Assembly (NCBI GenBank): GCA_964468375.1 | Contig: CAYXUW010000008.1 | Span: forward strand, 1-27,029 | Direction of reading: 5' to 3' | DNA length: 27,029 bases | Origin: CAYXUW01 sp964468375 | Lineage (GTDB): Bacteria > Planctomycetota > Phycisphaerae > Sedimentisphaerales > Anaerobacaceae | Program-made: the position numbers and the translations under genes | In this document: piece by piece, positions 14,272 through 20,598 of the stretch | Layout: the number at the start of each line of letters is the position of its first letter | Numbering within the stretch: position 1 is the first letter of the stretch | The notes under the pieces: generated by a model | The model's database searches: none | Told to the model about the DNA's origin: nothing | What the model saw: only the letters and a program-made list of their open reading frames with translations

Positions 14272-16335
14272 TTGGAAAAATTACGCAATATCGGAATCAT
14301 AGCTCACATCGATGCCGGCAAAACAACGGTAACCGAGCGCATACTCTATTATACAGGCAAAACCTATAAGATGGGTGAGGTTCACAATGGCACCGCCGTT
14401 ATGGATTATATGGAAGAGGAGCAGAAACGGGGCATTACTATTACTTCGGCCGCGACGAAATGTCCGTGGAGAGATTTTGAAATTAATCTTATTGATACAC
14501 CGGGTCACATTGATTTTACTGCGGAGGTTGAGCGGTCCCTGCGTGTTCTTGATGGTGCGGTGGTTGTGTTTGACGGCAGCGAGGGCGTGCAGGCGCAAAG
14601 CGAAACTGTCTGGAGACAGGGGCAAAAATACGCCCTGCCCTGCCTTTGTTTTGTGAATAAGATGGATAAGGTCGGCGCCGATTTTGAGATGTCGGTTGAA
14701 AGCATTCGCGAGAAACTCCTCGCTGATCCTGTGTGTTTGCAGCTTCCTATCGGGGCCGGCGGCTCTTTTTCCGGAATAATAGACCTTTTGAAGATGCAGG
14801 CGGTTTTTTACAAGACAGAGGAATTGGGAGCGACCTTCGAAGAAACTGAAATTCCTTCTGATCTGCGGCATAGTGCGGAAGAGGCAAGAAAACGGATAAT
14901 TGAGCTCGCGGCAGAATATGATGAAGGATTGTTGGATGCCTACGTTCACAATAAGCCAATCGATGTTGAGATGATTAAAAAAGCGATTAGAGCGGCTACT
15001 TTAGCCAGTGAGCTTCATCCGGTGTTTGTCGGCTCCGCCTTGAAATATATCGGTGTCCAAAGGTTACTTGATGGTGTTGTGGATTATTTGCCGTCTCCGC
15101 TTGACAAGCCCGGTATAGTCGGACATAAACCGGGTGACGAGAGTAAAGAGATATTGGTTAAGTGTGACCCCAAGGCCAGTTTGGTTGGTCTTGCATTTAA
15201 GATTACCGGTGATGTCCACGGTGATTTACACTTTCTGAGAATTTACCAGGGCGTATTAAAGTCGGGTATGAGAGTCTTAAATGTAAATCGCGACAAACGG
15301 GAGAATATTACCAGGATATTTGAGATGCATGCCGACGACCGAAAAATTGTGAATTCAGCCAGCGCTGGCGATATTATCGCAGTCGTGGGGTTGAAAAAAA
15401 CACTTACCGGCGATACGATTTGTGACCCCAAGCATCCTGTTTCTCTGCCGAGTATTACGTTCCCGGAAACGGTTATCAGTATGTCGGTGGAGCCGAGAAG
15501 CGGCACAGAGGCGGCTAAATTGGCTCAGGCCTTAGTGGATTTGAAATACGAAGACCCGACTTTTGGTTGTGAAGTAGACAGCGAAACGGGACAGACAATC
15601 ATCAGCGGAATGGGCGAGTTACATTTAGAGATACTCCAGCACAAGCTGGTGAAAGAAAAAGGGGTTGATGTCAGGGTCGGCAAGCCGAGGGTTGCCTATA
15701 AGGAAGCTATTACCACAAAAGCTGAAGCGGAAGGTAAATTTGTGCGTCAAACCGGCGGGCGCGGTCAATATGGACATGTGGTTTTGACAGTTGAACCGCT
15801 TTTTACGGGGGAAGGTCATTGGAGCCGTGATATTGAATTTACGAGCAAGGTGGTTTCCAACGCGGTTCCGAAAGAGTACTTTCCGGCTGTGGAGAGGGGG
15901 GTAAAAGATGGTATGAGCAGTGGTGTTCTGGCAGGTTTTCCTGTTGTAGGGGTTAAAGTTACGCTGATTGACGGCTCGTTTCACTCTGTGGATTCTTCGG
16001 ATTTGGCTTTTGAGCAGGCCGCCCAAATCGCGGTCGAAAAGGCCTGCAGGAAGGCAGAGCCGGTTTTACTTGAGCCGGTAATGCGGCTTCAGGTTGTGGT
16101 GCCGGAGGCCAATTTTGGGGCGGTGCAGGGCAATTTGCTTGGGAAAAGGGGATTGATTACCAGCTGCCGGGTGCATGGAAGTATGCGGGTGATTGACGCT
16201 AAGGTACCTTTGGCGGAGATGTTTGGGTATTCCAGCGAAATTAGAAGTGCTACAGCGGGCCGAGGGACCTTTACGATGGAGCCGTTGAGCTATGAAAAGG
16301 TACCCGAGCAGGTTGCCAAGCAGATTATTTTTTAA
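14272..16335 (+). CDS. fusA: Elongation factor G (start codon uncertain)
   Basis: EF-G is the GTPase that drives translocation and, with RRF, ribosome recycling. From TTG 14272 the product is 687 residues, close to the usual 690-700. Visible motifs are the P-loop AHIDAGKTT (11-19), RGITITSAAT, DTPGH (75-79), NKMD (129-132), the G5-like GSALKYIGVQ, and the C-terminal VPLAEMFGYSSEIRS. No in-frame ATG precedes the P-loop. Other choices are TTG 14245 and GTG 14212, but the latter lies in the terminator arm and would translate the T-tract. None has a good SD. TTG 14272 fits family N-termini (EKLRNIGIIAHIDAGKTT). Whether it belongs to EF-G I or to the spd-type EF-G of planctomycetes and spirochaetes needs a tree. 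Confidence 0.93.
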   Translation: MEKLRNIGIIAHIDAGKTTVTERILYYTGKTYKMGEVHNGTAVMDYMEEEQKRGITITSAATKCPWRDFEINLIDTPGHIDFTAEVERSLRVLDGAVVVFDGSEGVQAQSETVWRQGQKYALPCLCFVNKMDKVGADFEMSVESIREKLLADPVCLQLPIGAGGSFSGIIDLLKMQAVFYKTEELGATFEETEIPSDLRHSAEEARKRIIELAAEYDEGLLDAYVHNKPIDVEMIKKAIRAATLASELHPVFVGSALKYIGVQRLLDGVVDYLPSPLDKPGIVGHKPGDESKEILVKCDPKASLVGLAFKITGDVHGDLHFLRIYQGVLKSGMRVLNVNRDKRENITRIFEMHADDRKIVNSASAGDIIAVVGLKKTLTGDTICDPKHPVSLPSITFPETVISMSVEPRSGTEAAKLAQALVDLKYEDPTFGCEVDSETGQTIISGMGELHLEILQHKLVKEKGVDVRVGKPRVAYKEAITTKAEAEGKFVRQTGGRGQYGHVVLTVEPLFTGEGHWSRDIEFTSKVVSNAVPKEYFPAVERGVKDGMSSGVLAGFPVVGVKVTLIDGSFHSVDSSDLAFEQAAQIAVEKACRKAEPVLLEPVMRLQVVVPEANFGAVQGNLLGKRGLITSCRVHGSMRVIDAKVPLAEMFGYSSEIRSATAGRGTFTMEPLSYEKVPEQVAKQIIF

Positions 16336-16533
16336 AAATCCTTATTTTTTTGCATTTTAGACGAGATTTTTTTGAAATTTTGTTTGATGCGGGTAAAAAG
16401 GTGTGATACCATCGCGTGTTTTCGGCCGTAGCGAGCAGAGCCAGGGACGGGTTTTGCGTTTACGAGTTGGGCTGTTGCATATCTGTAAATGTAGTGGTCA
16501 AGGATGGTTTTTGATTACTTTTGTTATACCGAG

Positions 16534-16586
16534 GGGTGCCCAAAGCTGGTAAATAGCTTTGGCGGGGCCGCAGTTGCCCCGAACCC
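16534..16586 (+). promoter_or_regulatory. Two abutting hairpins inside a short closing helix
   Basis: CCAAAGCT (16540-16547) pairs perfectly with AGCTTTGG (16555-16562) around the loop GGTAAAT. The next base starts CGGGGC (16563-16568), which pairs with GCCCCG (16576-16581) around CGCAGTT. Both loops have seven bases and the helices can stack. GGGT (16534-16537) and ACCC (16583-16586) can close them into a three-way junction. No T-tract follows, so this is not a terminator. Confidence 0.6.
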
Positions 16587-16595
16587 GAATTCTTA

Positions 16596-16664
16596 AGGAA
16601 GGCGAGTTTGCTGGTCGGTTGTTGTTAAAATAGCTAAGGCCGGCTGGTAATGAGTGCCTTTCCT
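16596..16664 (+). promoter_or_regulatory. Bulged long hairpin in the rpsJ leader
   Basis: AGGAAGGC (16596-16603) pairs with GCCTTTCCT (16656-16664) over 8 bp with one bulged T. Inside, GCTGGTCGG (16610-16618) pairs with CCGGCTGGT (16640-16648) over 9 bp, including several G-U pairs. G-U pairs count as evidence for RNA rather than DNA palindromes. The 21-base terminal loop holds TGTTAAAAT, which also resembles an extended -10 promoter element. Confidence 0.45.
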
Positions 16665-16707
16665 GCCAAAATCAAACGAGATGCATTTTGTGAAAAAGGG
16701 AGAGTGT

Positions 16708-16770
16708 ATGCTGGAGATTCCCGCTTTGCGGGATTCTGGAATATTTTTTTTGCGTTTTATCTATAAGTAG
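16708..16770 (+). CDS. Possible 20-residue leader peptide before rpsJ
   Basis: ATG 16708 is preceded by AGGGAG (16697-16702) at a spacing of five bases, one of the better ribosome binding sites in the window. The frame reads MLEIPALRDSGIFFLRFIYK and stops at TAG 16768-16770. In the same frame an upstream ATG at 16681 would give 29 residues but lacks a good SD. The frame covers the hairpin 16715-16737 and the T-tract 16744-16751. A ribosome on it would prevent that hairpin from forming, as in leader-peptide attenuation. No repeat of a regulatory codon is visible. It could be chance; there is no homology to lean on. Confidence 0.3.
   Translation: MLEIPALRDSGIFFLRFIYK
16715..16751 (+). terminator. 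Hairpin plus T8: terminator or attenuator before rpsJ
   Basis: TCCCGC (16719-16724) pairs with GCGGGA (16728-16733) around TTT. After a T-T mismatch, three more pairs follow (AGA/TCT). Eight T start at 16744, six bases after the stem. It stands 99 bases before the rpsJ start. It may end read-through from fusA or act as an attenuator of the S10 cluster. The core also resembles short GC-rich palindromic (REP-like) repeats seen in many genomes. The gap between stem and T-tract lowers confidence. Confidence 0.5.
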
Positions 16771-16850
16771 GTAGAATTCAAGGTTTTATAGGTTTTCTGA
16801 CTGAGAGCTTGAAGTAAACAAACGCCTTTTCAGAAACGGGAAAGAAAACT

Positions 16851-17165
16851 GTGACTACTGAAACTGAAAAAATTAGGATTAAAATGGAAGCCTATGACCA
16901 CAGGGCTCTTGATGCATCTGCTAAGGAAATAGTAGAGCATGCCAGAAGGACCAATGCCCGTGTCAGCGGGCCGGTGCCGTTGCCTACGCGGATTGAAAGA
17001 TATACCGTTTTGCGCAGTCCTCATATTGATAAAAAATCGCGTGAGCAGTTTGAGTTGAGAACTCACAAACGTTTGATAGATATTCACGAGGCTAACGCCC
17101 GGACGGTCGAGGTCTTGAATCGTTTGGTTGTGCCGGCTGGTGTATTCGTGAAGATTAAAGCGTGA
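16851..17165 (+). CDS. rpsJ: 30S ribosomal protein S10
   Basis: S10 is a head protein of the small subunit and, as NusE, a partner of NusG and NusB in transcription. The product has 104 residues from GTG 16851. KIRIKMEAYDHRALD, GPVPLPTRIERYTVLRSP and DKKSREQFELRTHKRLIDI are near-invariant in bacteria. The GTG start is preceded by GGGAAAG about eight bases upstream. It is the first gene of the S10-spc run after the long structured gap. The length is normal (about 102-105), with only a few extra residues (TTETE) at the start. Confidence 0.98.
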   Translation: MTTETEKIRIKMEAYDHRALDASAKEIVEHARRTNARVSGPVPLPTRIERYTVLRSPHIDKKSREQFELRTHKRLIDIHEANARTVEVLNRLVVPAGVFVKIKA

Positions 17166-17176
17166 GGTTTTAGATA

Positions 17177-17824
17177 ATGGCAATGCTGCTGGGCAGAAAA
17201 GTTGGTATGACGCAGATGTATGATGAGGCGGACGAGTTGCTGCCGGTTACAGTCATACAGGCCGGCCCTTGCACTGTTATGCAGGTCAAAAAGGTGGAAA
17301 CAGACGGCTACAACGCCGTTCAGTTGGGATACGATGATTTGAGACCGTCGCGAAGGAAAAAAACGCAGGTTGGACATGCTCAGAAAGCCGATTCGGTGCC
17401 GAAGAGGTTTGTCAGGGAGATGCGTTTGCCGGATGATGCCGAACCGGAGTTTAAAGTAGGAGACTGCCTTACGGTTTCAGTCTTTGCGGAGGATCAATGT
17501 GTGGATGTTGTTGGGACGAGCAAGGGCAAGGGTTTTGCAGGGGTTATGAAACGGCACGGTTTCCACGGGTTTCCTGCCTCGCACGGCACAGAGCGTAAAC
17601 ACAGAGCGCCCGGCTCGATATCGAGTTTTGCCAGTGACGCCGGCCACGGCGGAAGTCCCAAAAAAGGCAAAAAGATGGCAGGACATATGGGTAACCGCAG
17701 GGTAACAGCAAAGAATCATAGTCTGGTTACGGTGGACGAGGAGAAGAATTTGCTGGTGGTCAAGGGCTCGGTGCCGGGACCAGCTGGCGGTTATGTTATA
17801 GTCCGCAGCGCAAGAAATGCCTGA
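17177..17824 (+). CDS. rplC: 50S ribosomal protein L3
   Basis: L3 is an early assembly protein whose long loop reaches the peptidyl transferase centre. The 215-residue product begins MAMLLGRKVGMTQMYDE. It contains the conserved KGKGFAGVMKRHGFHG, then HGTERKHRAPGSIS and KKGKKMAGHMGNRRVT, then the end VKGSVPGPAGGYVIVR. The position homologous to E. coli Q150, methylated by PrmB, falls in a divergent stretch (SSFASDAGHGG), so that modification is doubtful here. The length is normal (about 205-215). It starts 11 bases after rpsJ; GTGAGG is the likely SD. Confidence 0.98.
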   Translation: MAMLLGRKVGMTQMYDEADELLPVTVIQAGPCTVMQVKKVETDGYNAVQLGYDDLRPSRRKKTQVGHAQKADSVPKRFVREMRLPDDAEPEFKVGDCLTVSVFAEDQCVDVVGTSKGKGFAGVMKRHGFHGFPASHGTERKHRAPGSISSFASDAGHGGSPKKGKKMAGHMGNRRVTAKNHSLVTVDEEKNLLVVKGSVPGPAGGYVIVRSARNA

Positions 17825-17848
17825 TATTTTTCGGAGAATGGTTTGGAA

Positions 17849-18484
17849 ATGATTGATTTGTCTGTTTACAACAGAGATGGCCAAGAAGTTGACAAGTTGA
17901 AGGTCGACGAGGCGCTCCTTGGCGGCGCGGTTAGATATCCGCTGCTTAAGCAGGCAATAGTTATGTACCACGCCAACAAGCGAGTAGGAACGGCGGCAAC
18001 CAAGAGCAGGGGTATGGTGGCCGGTTCAACCAAAAAGCTCTTTAGGCAGAAAGGGACAGGCAGAGCCCGTGTTGGCAACATCAGAACCGGCAAGCGCGTC
18101 GGCGGCGGTGTTATTTTTGCCAAGGTTCCCAGAGATTTCAGCAAACGTATGCCCAAAAAGCAGAGAAGATTAGCAAGGGACTCGGCGATTTTGGCAAAGC
18201 TTTTGAAAAATGATATTGTGGTGGTTGATGAGTTGAGATTTGACAAGCCGTGCACGAAGGATTTTGTTAGCGTCTTGGGTAATTTGAAAGTTGAGCGCAG
18301 TTGTCTGATAACGATTGGCGATTATGATGACAATCTTTATAAATCAGTCAGGAATATCCCCAGGGTGCTTGTTATGCCCCTGGCTGAGTTGAATGCAGGA
18401 GATATCTGCAGTTATCACAAGGTACTGTTTACTAGGGAGGCGTTTTTGTCTCTCTTGAAACCGGAAAAGGTAAATGAGAATTAA
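17849..18484 (+). CDS. rplD: 50S ribosomal protein L4
   Basis: L4 lines the exit tunnel and in E. coli also represses the S10 operon by transcription attenuation and translational control. From ATG 17849 the product has 211 residues. The family signature is KQAIVMYHANKRVGTAATKS, then KLFRQKGTGRARVG followed by the extended tunnel loop, with the C-terminal Rossmann-like half ending in LFTREAFLSLL. An in-frame TTG at 17843 would add two residues and lies at a better distance (six bases) from GGAG 17833-17836, so the start is uncertain by two codons. The length is normal. A potential target for L4 autoregulation is the structured region before rpsJ. Confidence 0.96.
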   Translation: MIDLSVYNRDGQEVDKLKVDEALLGGAVRYPLLKQAIVMYHANKRVGTAATKSRGMVAGSTKKLFRQKGTGRARVGNIRTGKRVGGGVIFAKVPRDFSKRMPKKQRRLARDSAILAKLLKNDIVVVDELRFDKPCTKDFVSVLGNLKVERSCLITIGDYDDNLYKSVRNIPRVLVMPLAELNAGDICSYHKVLFTREAFLSLLKPEKVNEN

Positions 18485-18496
18485 CGGTGAATCTTT

Positions 18497-18775
18497 ATGG
18501 ACGACCATAACGTGATAATTCGGCCTTTAGTGACAGAGCAGGGGGTGCACTTTGCAAATGTAAAGGGTGCGTATTCTTTTGAGGTAGACAAACGGGCCAA
18601 TAAAGCTCAGATAAGGAACGCTGTTGAGAGAAAATACGGTGTTAAGGTGAGCAAAGTTAGAACAGCTAACCGCATAGGTAAATACCGCCGCAGAGGAAGA
18701 AACTTCGGAAAGACGGCGAGCTGGAAAAAGGCCGTTGTATTTCTGGAGCCGGATTATCATATAGATTTATTCTAA
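18497..18775 (+). CDS. rplW: 50S ribosomal protein L23
   Basis: L23 sits at the tunnel exit and is the main docking site for SRP and trigger factor. The 92-residue product begins MDDHNVIIRPLVTEQG. It has the family pattern YSFEVDKRANKAQIRNAVE, the motif KVSKVRTANRIGKYRRRG of the loop reaching into the tunnel, and the end AVVFLEPDYHIDLF. The length is typical (92-100). It lies 12 bases after rplD and 27 before rplB. The SD is weak (ACGGTGA). Confidence 0.97.
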   Translation: MDDHNVIIRPLVTEQGVHFANVKGAYSFEVDKRANKAQIRNAVERKYGVKVSKVRTANRIGKYRRRGRNFGKTASWKKAVVFLEPDYHIDLF

Positions 18776-18802
18776 GTGCAGTAGCAATACGAGATACGAA
18801 TT

Positions 18803-19654
18803 ATGGGTATTCGAGCTTATAAACCAACAACTCCCGGACGTCGGAGCGGCTCAGTAAATGAGTATATCGAGTTGACGGGACACAAGCCGGAGAAGTCGCT
18901 TTGTAAGCGGATAAATAAAAGCGGCGGAAGAAACCATCGCGGTATTACTACTTCGCGTTTTAGAGGCGGAGGCGCGAGAAAAATTTATCGTATCGTGGAT
19001 TTTAAGCGTGACAAAGACGGTATCCCGGCAAAAGTGGCGACGGTTGAATATGACCCGAATAGAAATTGTTTTATATCATTGCTGCACTACGCTGATGGTG
19101 AGAAAAGATATATATTGGCGCCGCTGGGTATAAAGAAAGGCGACCGTGTGGAAAGCGGTCCTGTTTGTGAGCCGAAGGCAGGTAATGCGATGCCGCTGTC
19201 TGCAATCCCCGGCGGGCTTGAGATTCATAATATTGAAATGACCGCTGGCCAGGGCGGAAAGTTGGTTAGAGGTGCGGGAGGCGCTGCGAGGATTGTTGCA
19301 AAAGAAGGTGACTGGGTCACCATTGTTTTGCCGAGCGGCGAAATGCGGATGGTGCGCAAGGAATGCCGGGCGACAATCGGCCGGCTTAGCAATCCCGACT
19401 ACCAGAACGTCAAGCTTGGAAAAGCCGGGCGGAAGCGGCATATGGGGCGGAGGCCTCATGTCAGAGGTGTGGCTATGAACCCGGTTTCTCACCCGATGGG
19501 TGGCGGCGAAGGCCGTAGTGGCGGTGGAAGACATCCTTGTTCGCCCACAGGTGTGCTGTCGAAAGGTGGGAAAACAAGAAATCCGCGAAATCCGAGCAAT
19601 AAAAGAATAATTCGAAGACGCAAGAACAAAAGACAAGGACAATTAGTCCTGTAG
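18803..19654 (+). CDS. rplB: 50S ribosomal protein L2
   Basis: L2 is needed for subunit association and peptidyl transferase activity. The 283-residue product has the N-terminal OB-fold with RNHRGITTSRFRGGG, the SH3-like part with EIHNIEMTAGQGGKLVRGAG, and a basic C-terminal tail. The loop near the peptidyl transferase centre reads NPVSHPMGGGEGR. The critical His (E. coli H229) is kept, while E. coli D228 is replaced by Ser and H231 by Met. The length is slightly above the usual 273-277. The bases just before the ATG, CGAGATACGAATT, recur almost identically before rplV. Confidence 0.98.
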   Translation: MGIRAYKPTTPGRRSGSVNEYIELTGHKPEKSLCKRINKSGGRNHRGITTSRFRGGGARKIYRIVDFKRDKDGIPAKVATVEYDPNRNCFISLLHYADGEKRYILAPLGIKKGDRVESGPVCEPKAGNAMPLSAIPGGLEIHNIEMTAGQGGKLVRGAGGAARIVAKEGDWVTIVLPSGEMRMVRKECRATIGRLSNPDYQNVKLGKAGRKRHMGRRPHVRGVAMNPVSHPMGGGEGRSGGGRHPCSPTGVLSKGGKTRNPRNPSNKRIIRRRKNKRQGQLVL

Positions 19655-19698
19655 TTTATTAGGAAACCTCGAGTGAGCTTTTAAGGTGAGAAGAATTA

Positions 19699-19968
19699 AT
19701 GGGAAGATCTCTTAAAAAAGGGCCGTTTGTTGATGAAAAGTTGTTCGCCAAAGTCAACAAGATAATTGAATCCGGCTCTCGTGAGCCGATAAAGACCTGG
19801 GCAAGAAGATGCACAATCATTCCCGAATTCGTTGGCTTTACCTTTATGGTCCACAATGGCAAAATTTTTAATAAGGTTTTTGTCACCGAGGATATGGTCG
19901 GCCATAGGCTGGGTGAGTTTTCGCCGACGAGGATATTCAAAGGTCATTCGAGCAAAAAAATAAAATAA
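19699..19968 (+). CDS. rpsS: 30S ribosomal protein S19
   Basis: S19 is a head protein of the small subunit that pairs with S13 and contacts A-site tRNA and bridge B1. The 89-residue product begins MGRSLKKGPFVDEKLFAKV. It contains KTWARRCTIIPEFVGFTFMV and HNGKIFNKVFVTEDMVGHRLGEF-type segments, ending with FSPTRIFKGHSSKKIK. The length is normal (about 87-93). The SD is AAGGTGAG, about eight bases before ATG 19699. It lies between rplB and the extended rplV, as expected for the S10 cluster. Confidence 0.98.
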   Translation: MGRSLKKGPFVDEKLFAKVNKIIESGSREPIKTWARRCTIIPEFVGFTFMVHNGKIFNKVFVTEDMVGHRLGEFSPTRIFKGHSSKKIK

Positions 19969-20003
19969 TGACAAAGCGTCGAGAGTAAGTCGAGATACGA
20001 AAT

Positions 20004-20561
20004 ATGTTGAGTTCTAATAGGTTAAAACAGCTTTGCGAACAACGGCGGATGAGTACCGAGCAATTGGCCGGTCAGCTTGTCAGAGGCGGATTGGACAAGG
20101 ACAAAGCGGCATCGGCGATTGAGAACTGGCAGAAAGGCCTGTTTAAACCGATTCCTCGCAAAGGTGATATTCGACGCTTGGCGACTGCTTTGTCTGTTGA
20201 GGTAAATGATTTAGTTAACTGGTGTTCGTCTTATCGCTTTGCTCCGGTTTCCGCCAGCAAGGTCAGATTGGTTACGCAATTGATAGTCGGCCGAAGGGTG
20301 CAGGACGCTATGGATATTTTGAAGTTTACAAGAAAGCGCTCTGCAGCAATGGTTGATAAGGTTTTGAAAAGTGCCGTGGCTGACGCTGATGAACAGCAGG
20401 CCGATGTTGATAGTCTGTATGTTAGCGAAGCACGTGTTGACGATGCGGGATGGCGCATAGGCACCAAAAGATGGATGCCGAAAGACAGAGGCAGGGCGCT
20501 TCCTATAACTAAAAAGGCCTGTCACATATATATAACGGTAACAGAAGCAAAAGGAGTATGA
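20004..20561 (+). CDS. rplV: 50S ribosomal protein L22 with N-terminal HTH domain
   Basis: L22 lines the exit tunnel; its beta-hairpin forms part of the macrolide site. The 185-residue product is much longer than the usual 110-120. Residues 77-185 are L22: YRFAPVSASKVRLVTQLI, ILKFTRKRSAAMVDKVLKSA, DSLYVSEARVD, the hairpin WMPKDRGRALPI and HIYITVTE. Residues 1-73 look like an XRE/Cro-type helix-turn-helix: a first helix NRLKQLCEQRR, STEQLAGQL, a third helix ending IENWQKGLFKP, and DIRRLATALSVEVNDLV. The start is ATG 20004; no internal start with an SD would give plain L22. No classical SD precedes it (CGAGATACGAAAT). Fold assignment is by pattern recognition only. Confidence 0.93.
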   Translation: MLSSNRLKQLCEQRRMSTEQLAGQLVRGGLDKDKAASAIENWQKGLFKPIPRKGDIRRLATALSVEVNDLVNWCSSYRFAPVSASKVRLVTQLIVGRRVQDAMDILKFTRKRSAAMVDKVLKSAVADADEQQADVDSLYVSEARVDDAGWRIGTKRWMPKDRGRALPITKKACHIYITVTEAKGV

Positions 20562-20563
20562 AG

Positions 20564-20586
20564 CGTGTCTCGGTAGGTGAGACACG
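20564..20586 (+). promoter_or_regulatory. Perfect hairpin between rplV and rpsC
   Basis: CGTGTCTC (20564-20571) and GAGACACG (20579-20586) pair perfectly over 8 bp around the seven-base loop GGTAGGT. It starts three bases after the rplV stop and ends 12 bases before the rpsC ATG. No T-tract follows, so it is not a terminator. The rpsC start has no SD in the usual place; the only SD-like bases (AGGTGAG) are in the loop and 3' arm. A translation switch or processing site is possible. Confidence 0.5.
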
Positions 20587-20598
20587 AAGTGCGAAATT

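Larger units (their letters stand above)
16336..16850 (+). promoter_or_regulatory. Structured non-coding gap, likely S10 operon leader
   Basis: No gene of normal size lies in these 515 bases. The first 45 bases after fusA are T-rich without a convincing terminator hairpin. From about 16530 the + strand can fold strongly: 16540-16547 with 16555-16562, 16563-16568 with 16576-16581, 16596-16603 with 16656-16664, 16610-16618 with 16640-16648, and 16715-16737. A possible extended -10 box (TGTTAAAAT, 16623-16631) lies in one loop. The position before rpsJ matches the S10 leader of E. coli, where L4 controls attenuation and translation. No sequence match to a known leader family was recognised. Confidence 0.55.

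Noticed and set aside
14281..14949. A 222-codon minus-strand frame inside fusA
   Set aside because: It lies fully within the conserved G domain of EF-G on the other strand and its product resembles nothing known.
16623..16631. TGTTAAAAT as a definite promoter for the S10 cluster
   Set aside because: It fits an extended -10, but no -35 box is found at 16-18 bases and it lies in a loop of a possible RNA stem, so it is kept only as a remark.
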